From positions 4,464,001 to 4,528,000 of the forward strand of contig NZ_CP107960.1 in NCBI RefSeq assembly GCF_036077095.1: a stretch of DNA of 64,000 nt. The letters run 5' to 3'. The notes beneath the pieces are model-generated. The model saw only the letters and a list, made by a program, of their open reading frames with translations. It did no database searches and was not told the DNA's origin. A program made the position numbers and the translations under genes. The stretch's first letter is position 1. Each line of letters opens with the position of its first letter. Of this stretch, positions 7,377-15,542 are shown piece after piece. The DNA comes from Streptomyces sp. NBC_00376 (GTDB lineage Bacteria > Actinomycetota > Actinomycetes > Streptomycetales > Streptomycetaceae).

Positions 7377-7925
7377 CTACAGGTACGGGCCCGAGCGGAT
7401 CGCCCCGTGCGGGTCCCCGCTGCCGTCCTCGTCCTCGTGCGCGCTGCCCGGCGGAAGTGCGCGGCGCATCTGCTCCAACTGGGCCCGAGCCGCCATCTGC
7501 TGAGCGAACAGAGCCGTCTGGATGCCGTGGAACAGGCCCTCCAGCCAGCCCACCAACTGTGCCTGGGCAATTCGGAGTTCCGCCTCGGAGGGCACCGACT
7601 CCTCGGTGAACGGCAGGGAGAGCCGCTCCAGCTCCTCCACCAGTTCCGGCGCGAGGCCGTCCTCCAGCTCCTTCACGGAGCTGGCGTGGATCTCCTTGAG
7701 CCTGACCCGGCTCGCCTCGTCGAGAGGAGCCGCCCTGACCTCCTCCAGGAGCTGCTTGATCATGCTTCCGATGCGCATGACTTTCGCGGGCTGCTCGACC
7801 ATCTCCGTCACCGGGACCTCACGCGACTCGTCGTCAGTGCCACCGCCGCCGATCGCCATGCCGTCCTGCCCCACCACGAGGACTTGGGGGTGCTCCTGCG
7901 ACCGTTCATTCCTCGGCATCTCCAT
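7377..7925 (-). CDS. bpa: Bacterial proteasome activator (Bpa/PafE family, DUF2587)
   Basis: A 182-residue protein of the Bpa/PafE family, ATP-independent ring-shaped activators that open the 20S proteasome gate and feed it unfolded proteins. The helical core is clear: KVMRIGSMIKQLLEEVRAAPLDEASR, then ELEDGLAPELVEELERL and AELRIAQAQLVGWLEGLFHG. The last residues, SGPYL, match the C-terminal docking motif (GQYL in mycobacteria) that inserts between proteasome alpha subunits. I chose ATG 7925 (MEMPRN); an upstream in-frame start at 8003 would add 26 residues that overlap a terminator hairpin. No proteasome genes are in the window. A GACAAT box close to the start suggests a leaderless transcript. 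Confidence 0.87.
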   Translation of the reverse strand: MEMPRNERSQEHPQVLVVGQDGMAIGGGGTDDESREVPVTEMVEQPAKVMRIGSMIKQLLEEVRAAPLDEASRVRLKEIHASSVKELEDGLAPELVEELERLSLPFTEESVPSEAELRIAQAQLVGWLEGLFHGIQTALFAQQMAARAQLEQMRRALPPGSAHEDEDGSGDPHGAIRSGPYL

Positions 7926-7962
7926 GGCGCCATTGTCTCGCACACCTGCCGTACGACACTGT

Positions 7963-8004
7963 GGTGCCCCCGTAAACGGTTGATCCACCGTCCACGGGGG
8001 CACC
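7963..8004 (-). terminator. Nested hairpin terminator of the PadR/ABC operon
   Basis: GGTGCCCCCGT (7963-7973) pairs with 7994-8004, and a second stem ACGGT/ACCGT is nested inside. It lies between the permease stop (8078) and the bpa start (7925), both on the minus strand, so it should end the ABC operon transcript. Confidence 0.7.
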
Positions 8005-8077
8005 GAGTCAGCCGGTCAGCCCACCAGCCGCGCCATCGGCCGCACCACCGGCCACGCCACCACCGCGGCCTCCGGCA

Positions 8078-10921
8078 TCACCCGGCCCTCCGTGCCAGGG
8101 CGAGGCGGGAGCGGGTGAGCGCCGAGGCGAGCAGGCCGGCCAGCAGCGGCACGCCCACGACGAGCAGGCCGAGGGTGGCCCAGGGCAGCACGATCGGCGT
8201 GTACGCCGACTCCGTGGGCTGCATCCGCATCGTTTGCAGCGCCTGGCGCAGATCGACCATCCGCAGGGCCACCGCCGGCACCAGTCCGGCCAGCGTGCCG
8301 AGCACCACACCCGTGAGCGCCACCACCACGCACTGGAAGCCGGACAGTTTCCGCCGCACGCCCGGGGGCGCGCCGACCGCGCTGAGCGTGTTGAGATCGG
8401 CTTCGGCGTCCGCCTTGGCGAGGCCCGTCGTGATCGCGGCGGCGCCCAGTGTCACCATTCCGGCGAACAGGGTCAGGATCAGCAGCATGGAGTTGTCGAT
8501 CCCGCCGGGGCCGGACTCGGACTGCGTCCAGATGCCACCGCCGGACTGCTCGATCGCGCCGTAGGTCCGCTGCTCCTCGGCGTCCGTGGGCGGGTGGGCG
8601 ACCGCGTACACGCTTCCGCTCACCTGGGTGCGCAGGCCGATCCGTTCCGCGGTCTGGCGCGGCAGGATCATGTTGATCCCGGGGGTGGCGGCGTACTTCT
8701 CGGGTGCCACGTACACCTTCAGTTTGTCCGTGGTGGTCCGCGCCTTGCCCGGGTGCAGCTTCCGGCCCTGCTTGTCCTTGTCGCTGTAGGCGTGGACGGC
8801 CTTGATGGTGACTTCGCCGTTCTTCGCGAACACCGGGTTGAGCAGTACCGGTGTGCCCGCCGCCAGTGCCTTGGCGGCGGCGGGGTCGTCGAGCTTCACA
8901 TAGGTGCTGAGCATGGCTTCGTCCGCCACGACGATGCCGTGCTCACCGGCGTTGAAGACGCCCGACGTCATGATGCCGACGAGACAGGCGGGGGAACGCA
9001 TCAGCTTCTTGTGCTCGTCGGCGGTGAGCCGCGCGGCGAGCTCCTTGGCACCCTTGCCGGTGAGCGGGCAGGAGGAGGCCTTGCCGGCGGGCTTGACCAG
9101 CTCAACCGAGCCGCAGGCGTTCTCCGCATCGCCGTAGACATTGCAGTCGCTGCCCGCCCACACGTGCCGGAAGTCGGCGTGCCCGCCGGTGACGGCCATG
9201 TTCCGTTCGACGGCGGCCCGTGCCTGCGGGAGCCGGGCGACAGTCTTGTCGTCGAAGGCGGAGATGACGACGGTGCCCTCGTTCAGCGAGGGAACGTAGT
9301 TGTACTTCGCCTCGGCCATGGTGCTGGACATGTACGTGGCGATGGCGACCGAACCGGCGACGGCCGCCATCACGGCCGCGACCGCGGGAGCGGTACGGCC
9401 GCGGTTGCGGGCCGCGTCGCGCAGCGCCAGCCGGGGCGAGAGCGGCAGCCTGCTGCCGAGCCGTCCGAGGAAGCCGACGATCACCGGGATGCAGGCGAGC
9501 AGCCCGAGCTCGGCGGTCACCGAGCCGCCGGCGACCAGCGTCGAGTTCCCGTCGGTGCCGCCGTAGACGGCGACGGCGCATCCGACGGCCAGTACGCAGG
9601 CGCCCAGAACGGGCAGCACCCGGGAGGAGCGGCGGACGCCGCGGCGTCCGGTGAGCGACTCCAGCACGGACTGCCGGCTCGCCACGATCGCCGGGGCGAA
9701 CGCCGCCAGCAGACCCGTGATCAGACCGATCACCGCGATGACCAGCAGCTCCATCGGATTGAGGGAGATCGAGACGAAGCGGTTCCCGGCCCACTCCTCG
9801 ATCATGGGGCGGAACACCGCGGTGGCTGCCAGCCCGACCCCCACACCGGCCGCGGCCCCGACGCCGCCGAGCACCAGGCCGCCGCCGAGCACCACGGCCC
9901 GGACATGACGCCGGTCCCCGCCGCAGGTGCCGAGAAGGCCGAGCTGGCGGCGGGAGCGGCGCGCACCGACGGCGAAGGCCGGTCCGGCGAGCAGCACGAT
10001 CTCCAGGACCGCCATGGCGACCACGGTGACCAGCGCCGCGCTCACCTCGGAGCTCTCCGGGTACGCCTCGACACCCTTCCTGGCCAGCGGAACCTCGGAG
10101 TCCGGCGGCGGGTCCAGGACGACCTGACGGGACTTGACGAGGACGCCCGACTTATTGGCCGCCATGACGTCAGGCCAAGTCACCCCCACCCCTTCGGGGC
10201 CCTTGACCAGCCACGTCTTGGAGCCGACGTTCGGCGGCAGCACCTTCTTGTCATGGTCGGCCCTGGCCTGCCACGGGGCGATGACCGCTCCCGGATCGGC
10301 GTACAGCGCCTCGGCATTCAGCTGGTCCGGCTGCTCGACCACGCCGGTGATCGTGTACTTCTTGCCGAAGTTGCGCACGGTGGTGGTCGAACCGACGTGC
10401 AGGCCGGTCGACTTCAGGAACGGCTCGGTGGCCGCCACCTGGTCCTTGCCGTGCGGGAACGCACCGCGTACGAGGTCGATCTTGCCGCGGGCCAGCTGGT
10501 CCGAGGTCCGGAACTCGTAGATCTCGGTGGTGGCGATGCCATAACCGGTGGTGATGCCGGCCGGGACGGACTGGATGCTGATCGCCCGTGAGCCCTTGGG
10601 GAACGTGGTGGTGACGTCGATCGACGGGCCGTCCTCGTCCACCAGCGCTTTCTCGTCGACCTGCTCGTACCTCTCCGCGTCGGGCAGCTGCAGGATGGGG
10701 CCGATGCCCTCGTCGCTGAAGAGCGCGTCGGCGGAGCCCATCGAGGCCGTCAGCTGCTCGGCCGTGGTCGGTGTCACGCTGCGGTACGTCACGTCGAGGG
10801 CGGTGACGCCGAGGACGGGTACGGCGATCATCGCGACCACCAGTGCGCTGCGGCCCTTGGACCGCACCGCGTCGCGCCGGGCTATCCGCAGGGCGGCGCG
10901 CCAGCCGGTGAAGACGCTCAC
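8078..10921 (-). CDS. ABC transporter permease, FtsX/MacB type, two-module
   Basis: A 947-residue integral membrane protein with the duplicated FtsX-like permease layout of drug or peptide exporters. An N-terminal helix (SALVVAMIAVPVLGVTALDV, about 26-45) anchors a large extracytoplasmic domain to about residue 290. A cluster of helices follows (about 292-450), then a second extracytoplasmic segment with a DPAAAKALAAGTPVLLNP stretch and a last group of helices (about 815-940). It overlaps the ATPase gene by four bases, so both are made from one mRNA with the PadR regulator upstream. The substrate is unknown; PadR-linked exporters often remove antimicrobials or envelope-active molecules. Confidence 0.86.
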   Translation of the reverse strand: MSVFTGWRAALRIARRDAVRSKGRSALVVAMIAVPVLGVTALDVTYRSVTPTTAEQLTASMGSADALFSDEGIGPILQLPDAERYEQVDEKALVDEDGPSIDVTTTFPKGSRAISIQSVPAGITTGYGIATTEIYEFRTSDQLARGKIDLVRGAFPHGKDQVAATEPFLKSTGLHVGSTTTVRNFGKKYTITGVVEQPDQLNAEALYADPGAVIAPWQARADHDKKVLPPNVGSKTWLVKGPEGVGVTWPDVMAANKSGVLVKSRQVVLDPPPDSEVPLARKGVEAYPESSEVSAALVTVVAMAVLEIVLLAGPAFAVGARRSRRQLGLLGTCGGDRRHVRAVVLGGGLVLGGVGAAAGVGVGLAATAVFRPMIEEWAGNRFVSISLNPMELLVIAVIGLITGLLAAFAPAIVASRQSVLESLTGRRGVRRSSRVLPVLGACVLAVGCAVAVYGGTDGNSTLVAGGSVTAELGLLACIPVIVGFLGRLGSRLPLSPRLALRDAARNRGRTAPAVAAVMAAVAGSVAIATYMSSTMAEAKYNYVPSLNEGTVVISAFDDKTVARLPQARAAVERNMAVTGGHADFRHVWAGSDCNVYGDAENACGSVELVKPAGKASSCPLTGKGAKELAARLTADEHKKLMRSPACLVGIMTSGVFNAGEHGIVVADEAMLSTYVKLDDPAAAKALAAGTPVLLNPVFAKNGEVTIKAVHAYSDKDKQGRKLHPGKARTTTDKLKVYVAPEKYAATPGINMILPRQTAERIGLRTQVSGSVYAVAHPPTDAEEQRTYGAIEQSGGGIWTQSESGPGGIDNSMLLILTLFAGMVTLGAAAITTGLAKADAEADLNTLSAVGAPPGVRRKLSGFQCVVVALTGVVLGTLAGLVPAVALRMVDLRQALQTMRMQPTESAYTPIVLPWATLGLLVVGVPLLAGLLASALTRSRLALARRAG

Positions 10922-11715
10922 TTGGCGGCCTCGGAGGCGAGGAGCGAGTCGGCGTCGGCGGTGAGTGTCTGGTCGACGACCGAACCGTCCCGGAGGAACA
11001 CGACCCGGTCCGCCCAGGCCGCGTACCGCGGCTCGTGCGTCACCATCACGCCGGCCGCGCCCTGGTCGCAGCGGTTGCGCAGCAGCGCGAGGACCTGCTC
11101 GCCGGTCTCGGAGTCGAGCGCCCCGGTCGGCTCGTCGGCGAGCACCAGGCGCCGGTCCCCCACCAGCGCACGGGCGATCGCGACCCGCTGCTGCTGGCCG
11201 CCGGACATCTCGTCCGGGAACCGGTCGGCGATCTCCAGCAGCTTCATCTCCTCCAGCGCCGCACGGGCCTCCTTGCGGGCCTTGCGGACGGAGACGCCGT
11301 CGAGCTCGCGCGGCAGGGCGATGTTCTCGGCGGCGGTGAGCGCGGGGATCAGGTTGTAGTCCTGGAAGACGTAGCCGACGCTGCGGCGGCGCAGGGCGGC
11401 GATGCCCTTGCGGCCGAGCCCGGCGATGTCCTGGCCTTCGATGACGACCTGGCCGCTGGTCGCGGTGTCGAGACCGCCCGCGATGGTCAGCAGGGTCGAC
11501 TTGCCGGAGCCGGACGGCCCCATCACGGCGACGAGTTCACCGGCGTACACGGAGAGGTCGATGCCGCGCAGGGCGTGCACCTCGGCGACGCCGGAGCCGT
11601 GGGTGCGGGTGAGCGCCCGGAGTTCGAGCACCGGAGCGCCGGAAGGTATCGGTGCGTCGGCCGGTACCGGTGTGCCGGCCGGTGGCGTGGATCGGGGCGG
11701 GACGTGCGAGGACAT
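10918..11715 (-). CDS. ABC transporter ATP-binding protein (LolD/MacB type)
   Basis: A 265-residue ATPase partner of the adjacent permease. A Walker A motif GPSGSGKS (near residue 70) is followed by the Q-loop in VFQDYNLIPALTA, the signature MSGGQQQRVAIARAL, Walker B LVLADEPTGALD and the switch His in VMVTHEP. The first 30 residues are Pro-rich and precede the usual core, so a later start is possible. The 3' end overlaps the permease start (ATGA). The 144-base gap upstream to padR holds a 17-bp direct repeat. Confidence 0.9.
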   Translation of the reverse strand: MSSHVPPRSTPPAGTPVPADAPIPSGAPVLELRALTRTHGSGVAEVHALRGIDLSVYAGELVAVMGPSGSGKSTLLTIAGGLDTATSGQVVIEGQDIAGLGRKGIAALRRRSVGYVFQDYNLIPALTAAENIALPRELDGVSVRKARKEARAALEEMKLLEIADRFPDEMSGGQQQRVAIARALVGDRRLVLADEPTGALDSETGEQVLALLRNRCDQGAAGVMVTHEPRYAAWADRVVFLRDGSVVDQTLTADADSLLASEAAK

Positions 11716-11800
11716 GGTGAGTGGTTCCCCCCTCGGAACGGGTGTGGGTGACGAGGTCCCGCGGTTCGCGGTCCGGTCTGCGGGCCGTGGTCTGCAGCTC

Positions 11801-11859
11801 GCGGTTCGTGGTGTGCGGCGTGCGGTGTGCGTTTCGTGGTGCGCGGTTCGTGGTGTGCG
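11801..11859 (-). repeat. 17-bp direct repeat between padR and the ABC ATPase gene
   Basis: GCGGTTCGTGGTGTGCG occurs at 11801-11817 and again at 11843-11859, the second copy abutting the padR stop. A shorter GCGGTTCG copy is at 11761. It lies in the leader of the ATPase gene; no role is evident. Confidence 0.6.
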
Positions 11860-12474
11860 TCAGCGTCGGCTGCGCGGGAGGGCGGCACAGGGCGCGGTGC
11901 GGCCGGTCGTACGGATCTCCGGGTCCGGCTCCGTGGCGGCGGCCTCGGCGAGGCGGACGAGCCGGGTCTCGCAGTGGTCCAGCCAGCGCGCCTCGGCCTC
12001 CGCCTGGAAGATCAGCTGTTCCAGTACGAGCAGCCAGGCGACCTCGTCGCGGTTGGCCGGGACGTCGCTGAGCGACTGCGCCTTGAGGCGGGTGTAGTCC
12101 TGCATCGCCTTCAGGGTGTGGTGGCGCTGGGACTGGATGACGGCGCGGATGTCGACCCCGGGCGCGCCGACCGCCATGGCGAGCTTGATGGCCAGCTCGT
12201 CGCGGGGCGGGTTGTTGCGGTCGACGGGCGTCTCGAACCAGTTCCGCAGCTCGGTGCGTCCGTCGTCGGTGATCGCGTAGAGGGCATGGCCCTGGTCGTC
12301 CTCGTCGTCCTGGACGACCAGGCCGTCGCGCTCCAGTCGGCTGAGCGTCGTGTACACCTGGCCGACATTGAGCGGCCAGGTGGAGCCGGTGCGCGACTCG
12401 AATTCGGTACGGAGCTGGGAGCCGTATCGGGGCCCCCGTTCCAGTAGGGCCAGCAGCCCGTGGCGGATCGACAT
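11860..12474 (-). CDS. PadR-family transcriptional regulator
   Basis: A 204-residue PadR regulator. The N-terminal winged helix starts at once (SIRHGLLALLERGPRYGSQL) and continues with GSTWPLNVGQVYTTLSRLERDGLV, the typical PadR recognition region. A helical C-terminal dimerisation domain follows (about 95-175), then a short basic tail. I chose ATG 12474 rather than 12510 because PadR proteins begin at this point and a TATACA -10 box ends eight bases upstream, suggesting a leaderless message. Two tandem inverted repeats cover the promoter and start codon. It probably represses itself and the downstream ABC genes. Confidence 0.88.
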   Translation of the reverse strand: MSIRHGLLALLERGPRYGSQLRTEFESRTGSTWPLNVGQVYTTLSRLERDGLVVQDDEDDQGHALYAITDDGRTELRNWFETPVDRNNPPRDELAIKLAMAVGAPGVDIRAVIQSQRHHTLKAMQDYTRLKAQSLSDVPANRDEVAWLLVLEQLIFQAEAEARWLDHCETRLVRLAEAAATEPDPEIRTTGRTAPCAALPRSRR

Positions 12475-12497
12475 ACCCAGTATGTATACCGAGTATG
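12472..12497 (-). promoter_or_regulatory. Twin PadR operator candidate over the padR start
   Basis: CATACCCAGTATG (12472-12484) is an inverted repeat CATAC-N3-GTATG. It is followed directly by TATACCGAGTATG (12485-12497), a copy with one arm mismatch. Together they cover the -10 box (TATACA on the minus strand) and the padR start codon, as expected for autorepression. Confidence 0.6.
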
Positions 12498-12601
12498 TTG
12501 CGCGATGCAAATCCCTCCCGGGGCTGCCCGGGGCTGCTCGGGGCTGCTCGGGGGCTGGGCAGGCTCCAGGGCCTGTACAGCGGATCAGGGTCGGTCGGTC
12601 C

Positions 12602-13465
12602 CTAGTCCGTACGGCGCATGCGGTACGCCAGGAAGCCCAGCCCCAACCCGACCAGCGCGATTCCCGCGCCCAGCGACAGCTGCTTCACCTGCCGCACGGC
12701 CGGCGAGTCCAGGGCCTGCCGCGAGAGCTGGTCGGCCCCGGCGGACGTACTCACCCCGGGCGTCGGTGTCGGCCCCGGAGCGGTGGCCGCCGGAGGCGCG
12801 TAGGGGTTCTGGAGCGGACCGTCCGGGTGCGCGAACTCCCACGGCGAGAGCTGCCGCCCGGGCCGCAGCCGCCCTTCCCCGGCCTCACGTCCGGCCAGCG
12901 GCGACTGCGCATCGTCGGCCGGCGGCTCCCCGTCGGAGGAGGCGGAGGCGGAGCCGGAGCTGGAACCCGAGCCAGGATCGGAGTTGGGGCCCGAGCCGGG
13001 ATCGGAGTTGGGGCCCGAGCCGGGATCGGAGCTGGAGCCGGAGGCGGGATCGGAATCGGAATCGGAACCGGAGGCGGAGTCGTCGGTCGACGAGGGCGAG
13101 GCGGACGGAGTGGCCGTCGCGGAGCCGGCGGGGGAGCCGGAAGCCGGGGCGGGCGACGGCGGAGGGCCCGGAGGTGCGGGGGCGGCCGGCCCGCCGTCCG
13201 GGTGAACGGCCGTCGGTGCGGGCGCGGGGCCGGCCGGTTCCTCGGCCGACGGACCGGTACCGGGGACGCCGGAAGGCCGGGCGGGGGTTCCGGCCGAGGC
13301 GTGCGCGGGCGGCGGCGCCGGGGAGCTGCGCGGCCCCGTCGGCCGGCCGGATGAACCCTGGCCCGTCGGCGCCTCTCCCGCCGCGGCCCCCAGCGCCGCA
13401 CCCGCCGTCAGGACGAGGCAGGCCACGCACCTCGTGGGCCGTGAGGGGAGAAGTCCTGAAGCCAT
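12602..13465 (-). CDS. Secreted or cell-surface Pro/Ser/Gly-rich protein with C-terminal membrane anchor, unknown function
   Basis: A 287-residue protein I do not recognise as a family. It has a short N-terminal hydrophobic signal-like segment (CVACLVLTAGAALGAA, about 13-28). A long Pro/Ala/Ser/Gly-rich region follows, with repeats of the type SDPGSGPN coded by a 21-bp repeat around 12960-13040. A more ordered stretch (about 195-250) precedes a single C-terminal helix (LSLGAGIALVGLGLGFLAYR) ending in RRTD. The layout is that of a surface stalk held by its C-terminus; no LPXTG motif is seen. It lies downstream of a Ser/Thr kinase gene on the same strand, and a perfect 14-bp palindrome sits just before the start. 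Confidence 0.7.
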   Translation of the reverse strand: MASGLLPSRPTRCVACLVLTAGAALGAAAGEAPTGQGSSGRPTGPRSSPAPPPAHASAGTPARPSGVPGTGPSAEEPAGPAPAPTAVHPDGGPAAPAPPGPPPSPAPASGSPAGSATATPSASPSSTDDSASGSDSDSDPASGSSSDPGSGPNSDPGSGPNSDPGSGSSSGSASASSDGEPPADDAQSPLAGREAGEGRLRPGRQLSPWEFAHPDGPLQNPYAPPAATAPGPTPTPGVSTSAGADQLSRQALDSPAVRQVKQLSLGAGIALVGLGLGFLAYRMRRTD

Positions 13466-13473
13466 GGGCTCAG

Positions 13474-13487
13474 CGTCACATGTGACG
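13474..13487 (-). promoter_or_regulatory. Perfect 14-bp palindrome upstream of the surface-protein gene
   Basis: CGTCACATGTGACG is fully self-complementary and ends nine bases before the start codon at 13465 (minus strand). It resembles the TGTGA/TCACA half sites of Crp/Fnr-family proteins but without the usual spacing. It is a candidate operator. Confidence 0.35.
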
Positions 13488-13598
13488 GTATGTCCGGCAT
13501 CTCGGTTATGAGGTGCCCAGCGCGCGGTACCCGGCGCGCGGCGCGCGGCACCCTGGCAAGCGGCTGCACGAGCCCCCTCGGGCCCGGAGCGGTCAGGA

Positions 13599-15251
13599 TC
13601 AGGCCGGGTCGCCCGTCGCGACGCGCAGCTCGAAGTGGGCGCCGGTCTTCGGCACGGCGGTGCCCGTCGTGGGGAACTGGTCGATGACCTGGTCCTCCGC
13701 GTAGGTGTTCCCCGGCACCTTGATCACCTTGATGGTCCAGCCGGCCTCGTCCGCGCACGTCCTCGCGGAGAGGATGTCCTTGTACAGGAAGTTGGGGGCG
13801 TCGACCTTGTTCGGGTCGTCGCTGTCCTCCATCGCGTCCGTGCACTTCTCGGTGTCCATCGTCCGGTTCCGCTCCGGATCCTTGTGCTCGCTCGCGGCCG
13901 GCGACTCGTTCGCGGTCGTGCCGCCCTTGTCGTCGTCCTTCAGGGCGAGGACCGTGATCAGCCCGCCTATCGCGATCAGGGCGACCACGATCGAGCCCAC
14001 GATCACCGGCATGTTCCGCTTGGAGCCGCTCCCGCCCGAGCCGGAGTGCGACTGCGTCTGTGTCTGCGGTGAGGTCGAGTACGGCGGCGGGGTCTGCTGC
14101 GGCACCGGGGCCTGGCTCTGGTACGGCTGGGCCGACTGCGGGTAGCCGTACGACGGTGCCGGCGTGGGGGCCGGGGTCGCCGGACCGTACGGGCCCGACT
14201 GGTACGGACCCGACTGGTACGGGCCCGGCTGGTACGGGGTCTGGACGCTCTGGGGCGTCGCGCCGGACTGGTCGACCGGCGGGAAGACCGCCGAGCCGAC
14301 GCCCGAGCCGCTGTTCGCCGGGGCGCCGCCGCCCGCGACGATCACCGGCGCGCCCGTGGGGCCGCTCGCGGCCAGCACCCGGGCGATCTCGTCCTGCATC
14401 GCCGCCGCGCTCGGGAAGCGCTCGTTCGGGTTCTTCTTCAGCGCGCGGGCGACCAGCGCGTCCATCGCCGGGGTGACCGCGCGGTTGATCGTGGAGGGCG
14501 CGACCGGCTCCTCCTGCACGTGCGCGTACGCGATGGCCAGCGGGGAGTCCGCGTCGAACGGGATCCGCCCGGTCAGCAGCTGGAACAGCATGATGCCGAC
14601 CGAGTACAGGTCGGAGCGGGCGTCCACGCCGCGGCCGAGGGCCTGCTCGGGGGAGAGGTACTGCGGGGTGCCGACGACCATGCCGGTCTGCGTCATCGAC
14701 GTGACGCCCGACTGCATGGCGCGGGCGATTCCGAAGTCCATGACCTTCACGATGCCGCGCTTGGTCACCATCACGTTGCCGGGCTTGATGTCGCGGTGGA
14801 CCAGGCCCATCTCGTGGCTGGTGTCCAGCGCGGCCAGCACGTCGGCCGTCACCTTCAGCGCCCGGTCGGCCGGCATCGCGCCGTGGCTCTGGATGTCCGC
14901 CTGGAGCACGGAGCCGAGCGGCTGCCCCTCCACGTACTCCATGACGATGTACGGCATCAGCGCGCCGCCGAGCTCGTCCTCACCGGTGTCGAAGACCGAG
15001 ACGATGTTGGTGTGCTGCAGTTTGGCGACGGCCTGCGCCTCGCGCCGGAACCGCTCGCGGAAGGACTGCTCGCGGCCCAGCTCCGTGTGGAGTGTCTTGA
15101 TCGCGACCTGGCGGTCCAGGGCGGTGTCGTACGCCAGGTATACGGACGCCATCCCGCCTTCGCCGAGCAGGTCGCGAAGCTGGTACCGGCCGCCGGCGAC
15201 CGAACCGCCCGCATAGCGACCCTGAGCGCCGTGTGCGCCGTCCTGGCTCAT
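13599..15251 (-). CDS. Membrane Ser/Thr protein kinase with extracellular PASTA-like domain
   Basis: A 550-residue Hanks-type kinase of the PknB group. Kinase domain: glycine loop GEGGMASVY (about 30-38), catalytic Lys in VAIKTLH (K52), catalytic loop LVHRDIKPGNVM (about 147), DFG in VMDFGIARAM and activation threonines in MTQTGMVVGTPQYLSPEQ. A Pro/Gln/Tyr-rich linker contains QSGPYQSGPYQSGPY repeats (about 330-400). One membrane helix (MPVIVGSIVVALIAIGGLITVL) is near 415-438, followed by an extracellular part ending in a PASTA-like fold (about 485-548). PASTA domains typically sense muropeptides or lipid II. It is divergent from a second kinase at 15543. Confidence 0.92.
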   Translation of the reverse strand: MSQDGAHGAQGRYAGGSVAGGRYQLRDLLGEGGMASVYLAYDTALDRQVAIKTLHTELGREQSFRERFRREAQAVAKLQHTNIVSVFDTGEDELGGALMPYIVMEYVEGQPLGSVLQADIQSHGAMPADRALKVTADVLAALDTSHEMGLVHRDIKPGNVMVTKRGIVKVMDFGIARAMQSGVTSMTQTGMVVGTPQYLSPEQALGRGVDARSDLYSVGIMLFQLLTGRIPFDADSPLAIAYAHVQEEPVAPSTINRAVTPAMDALVARALKKNPNERFPSAAAMQDEIARVLAASGPTGAPVIVAGGGAPANSGSGVGSAVFPPVDQSGATPQSVQTPYQPGPYQSGPYQSGPYGPATPAPTPAPSYGYPQSAQPYQSQAPVPQQTPPPYSTSPQTQTQSHSGSGGSGSKRNMPVIVGSIVVALIAIGGLITVLALKDDDKGGTTANESPAASEHKDPERNRTMDTEKCTDAMEDSDDPNKVDAPNFLYKDILSARTCADEAGWTIKVIKVPGNTYAEDQVIDQFPTTGTAVPKTGAHFELRVATGDPA

Positions 15252-15542
15252 GACTTGCTCCCCCTCGGCGCGCGACTCACGCGATCATCCATTACGCGCC
15301 AAGTCTGCCCGAGGGGTACGACACGTCAAGCCGGGTGCCCGTTCCGTGACCCTACGCACAAGAAGCGTCTCGGAAGCGTTACAGGAACCGCATGAAATTT
15401 GCGTGGACGGCACGCCGGGCGGTTGGATAACCGGTCCCTCTCGGAAACGGTGTGTCCGGAAGAGGCTGTAGCGTGACGTGGCAATGCAGCTAGACACCGT
15501 GAGAACCCGCGGACGCGCGGACAGATACGACGGCGAGGACTG
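15252..15542. promoter_or_regulatory. Divergent intergenic region between two kinase genes
   Basis: This 291-base gap carries the two opposing promoters. A TAGCGT hexamer near 15468 could serve the plus-strand kinase, and GAGGA before 15543 is its ribosome-binding site; AGGGGGAG precedes the minus-strand start. No other element was recognised. Confidence 0.4.

Noticed and set aside
8234..10591. 785-residue open frame on the plus strand
   Set aside because: Antisense shadow of the ABC permease; composition is typical of a GC-rich wrong frame.
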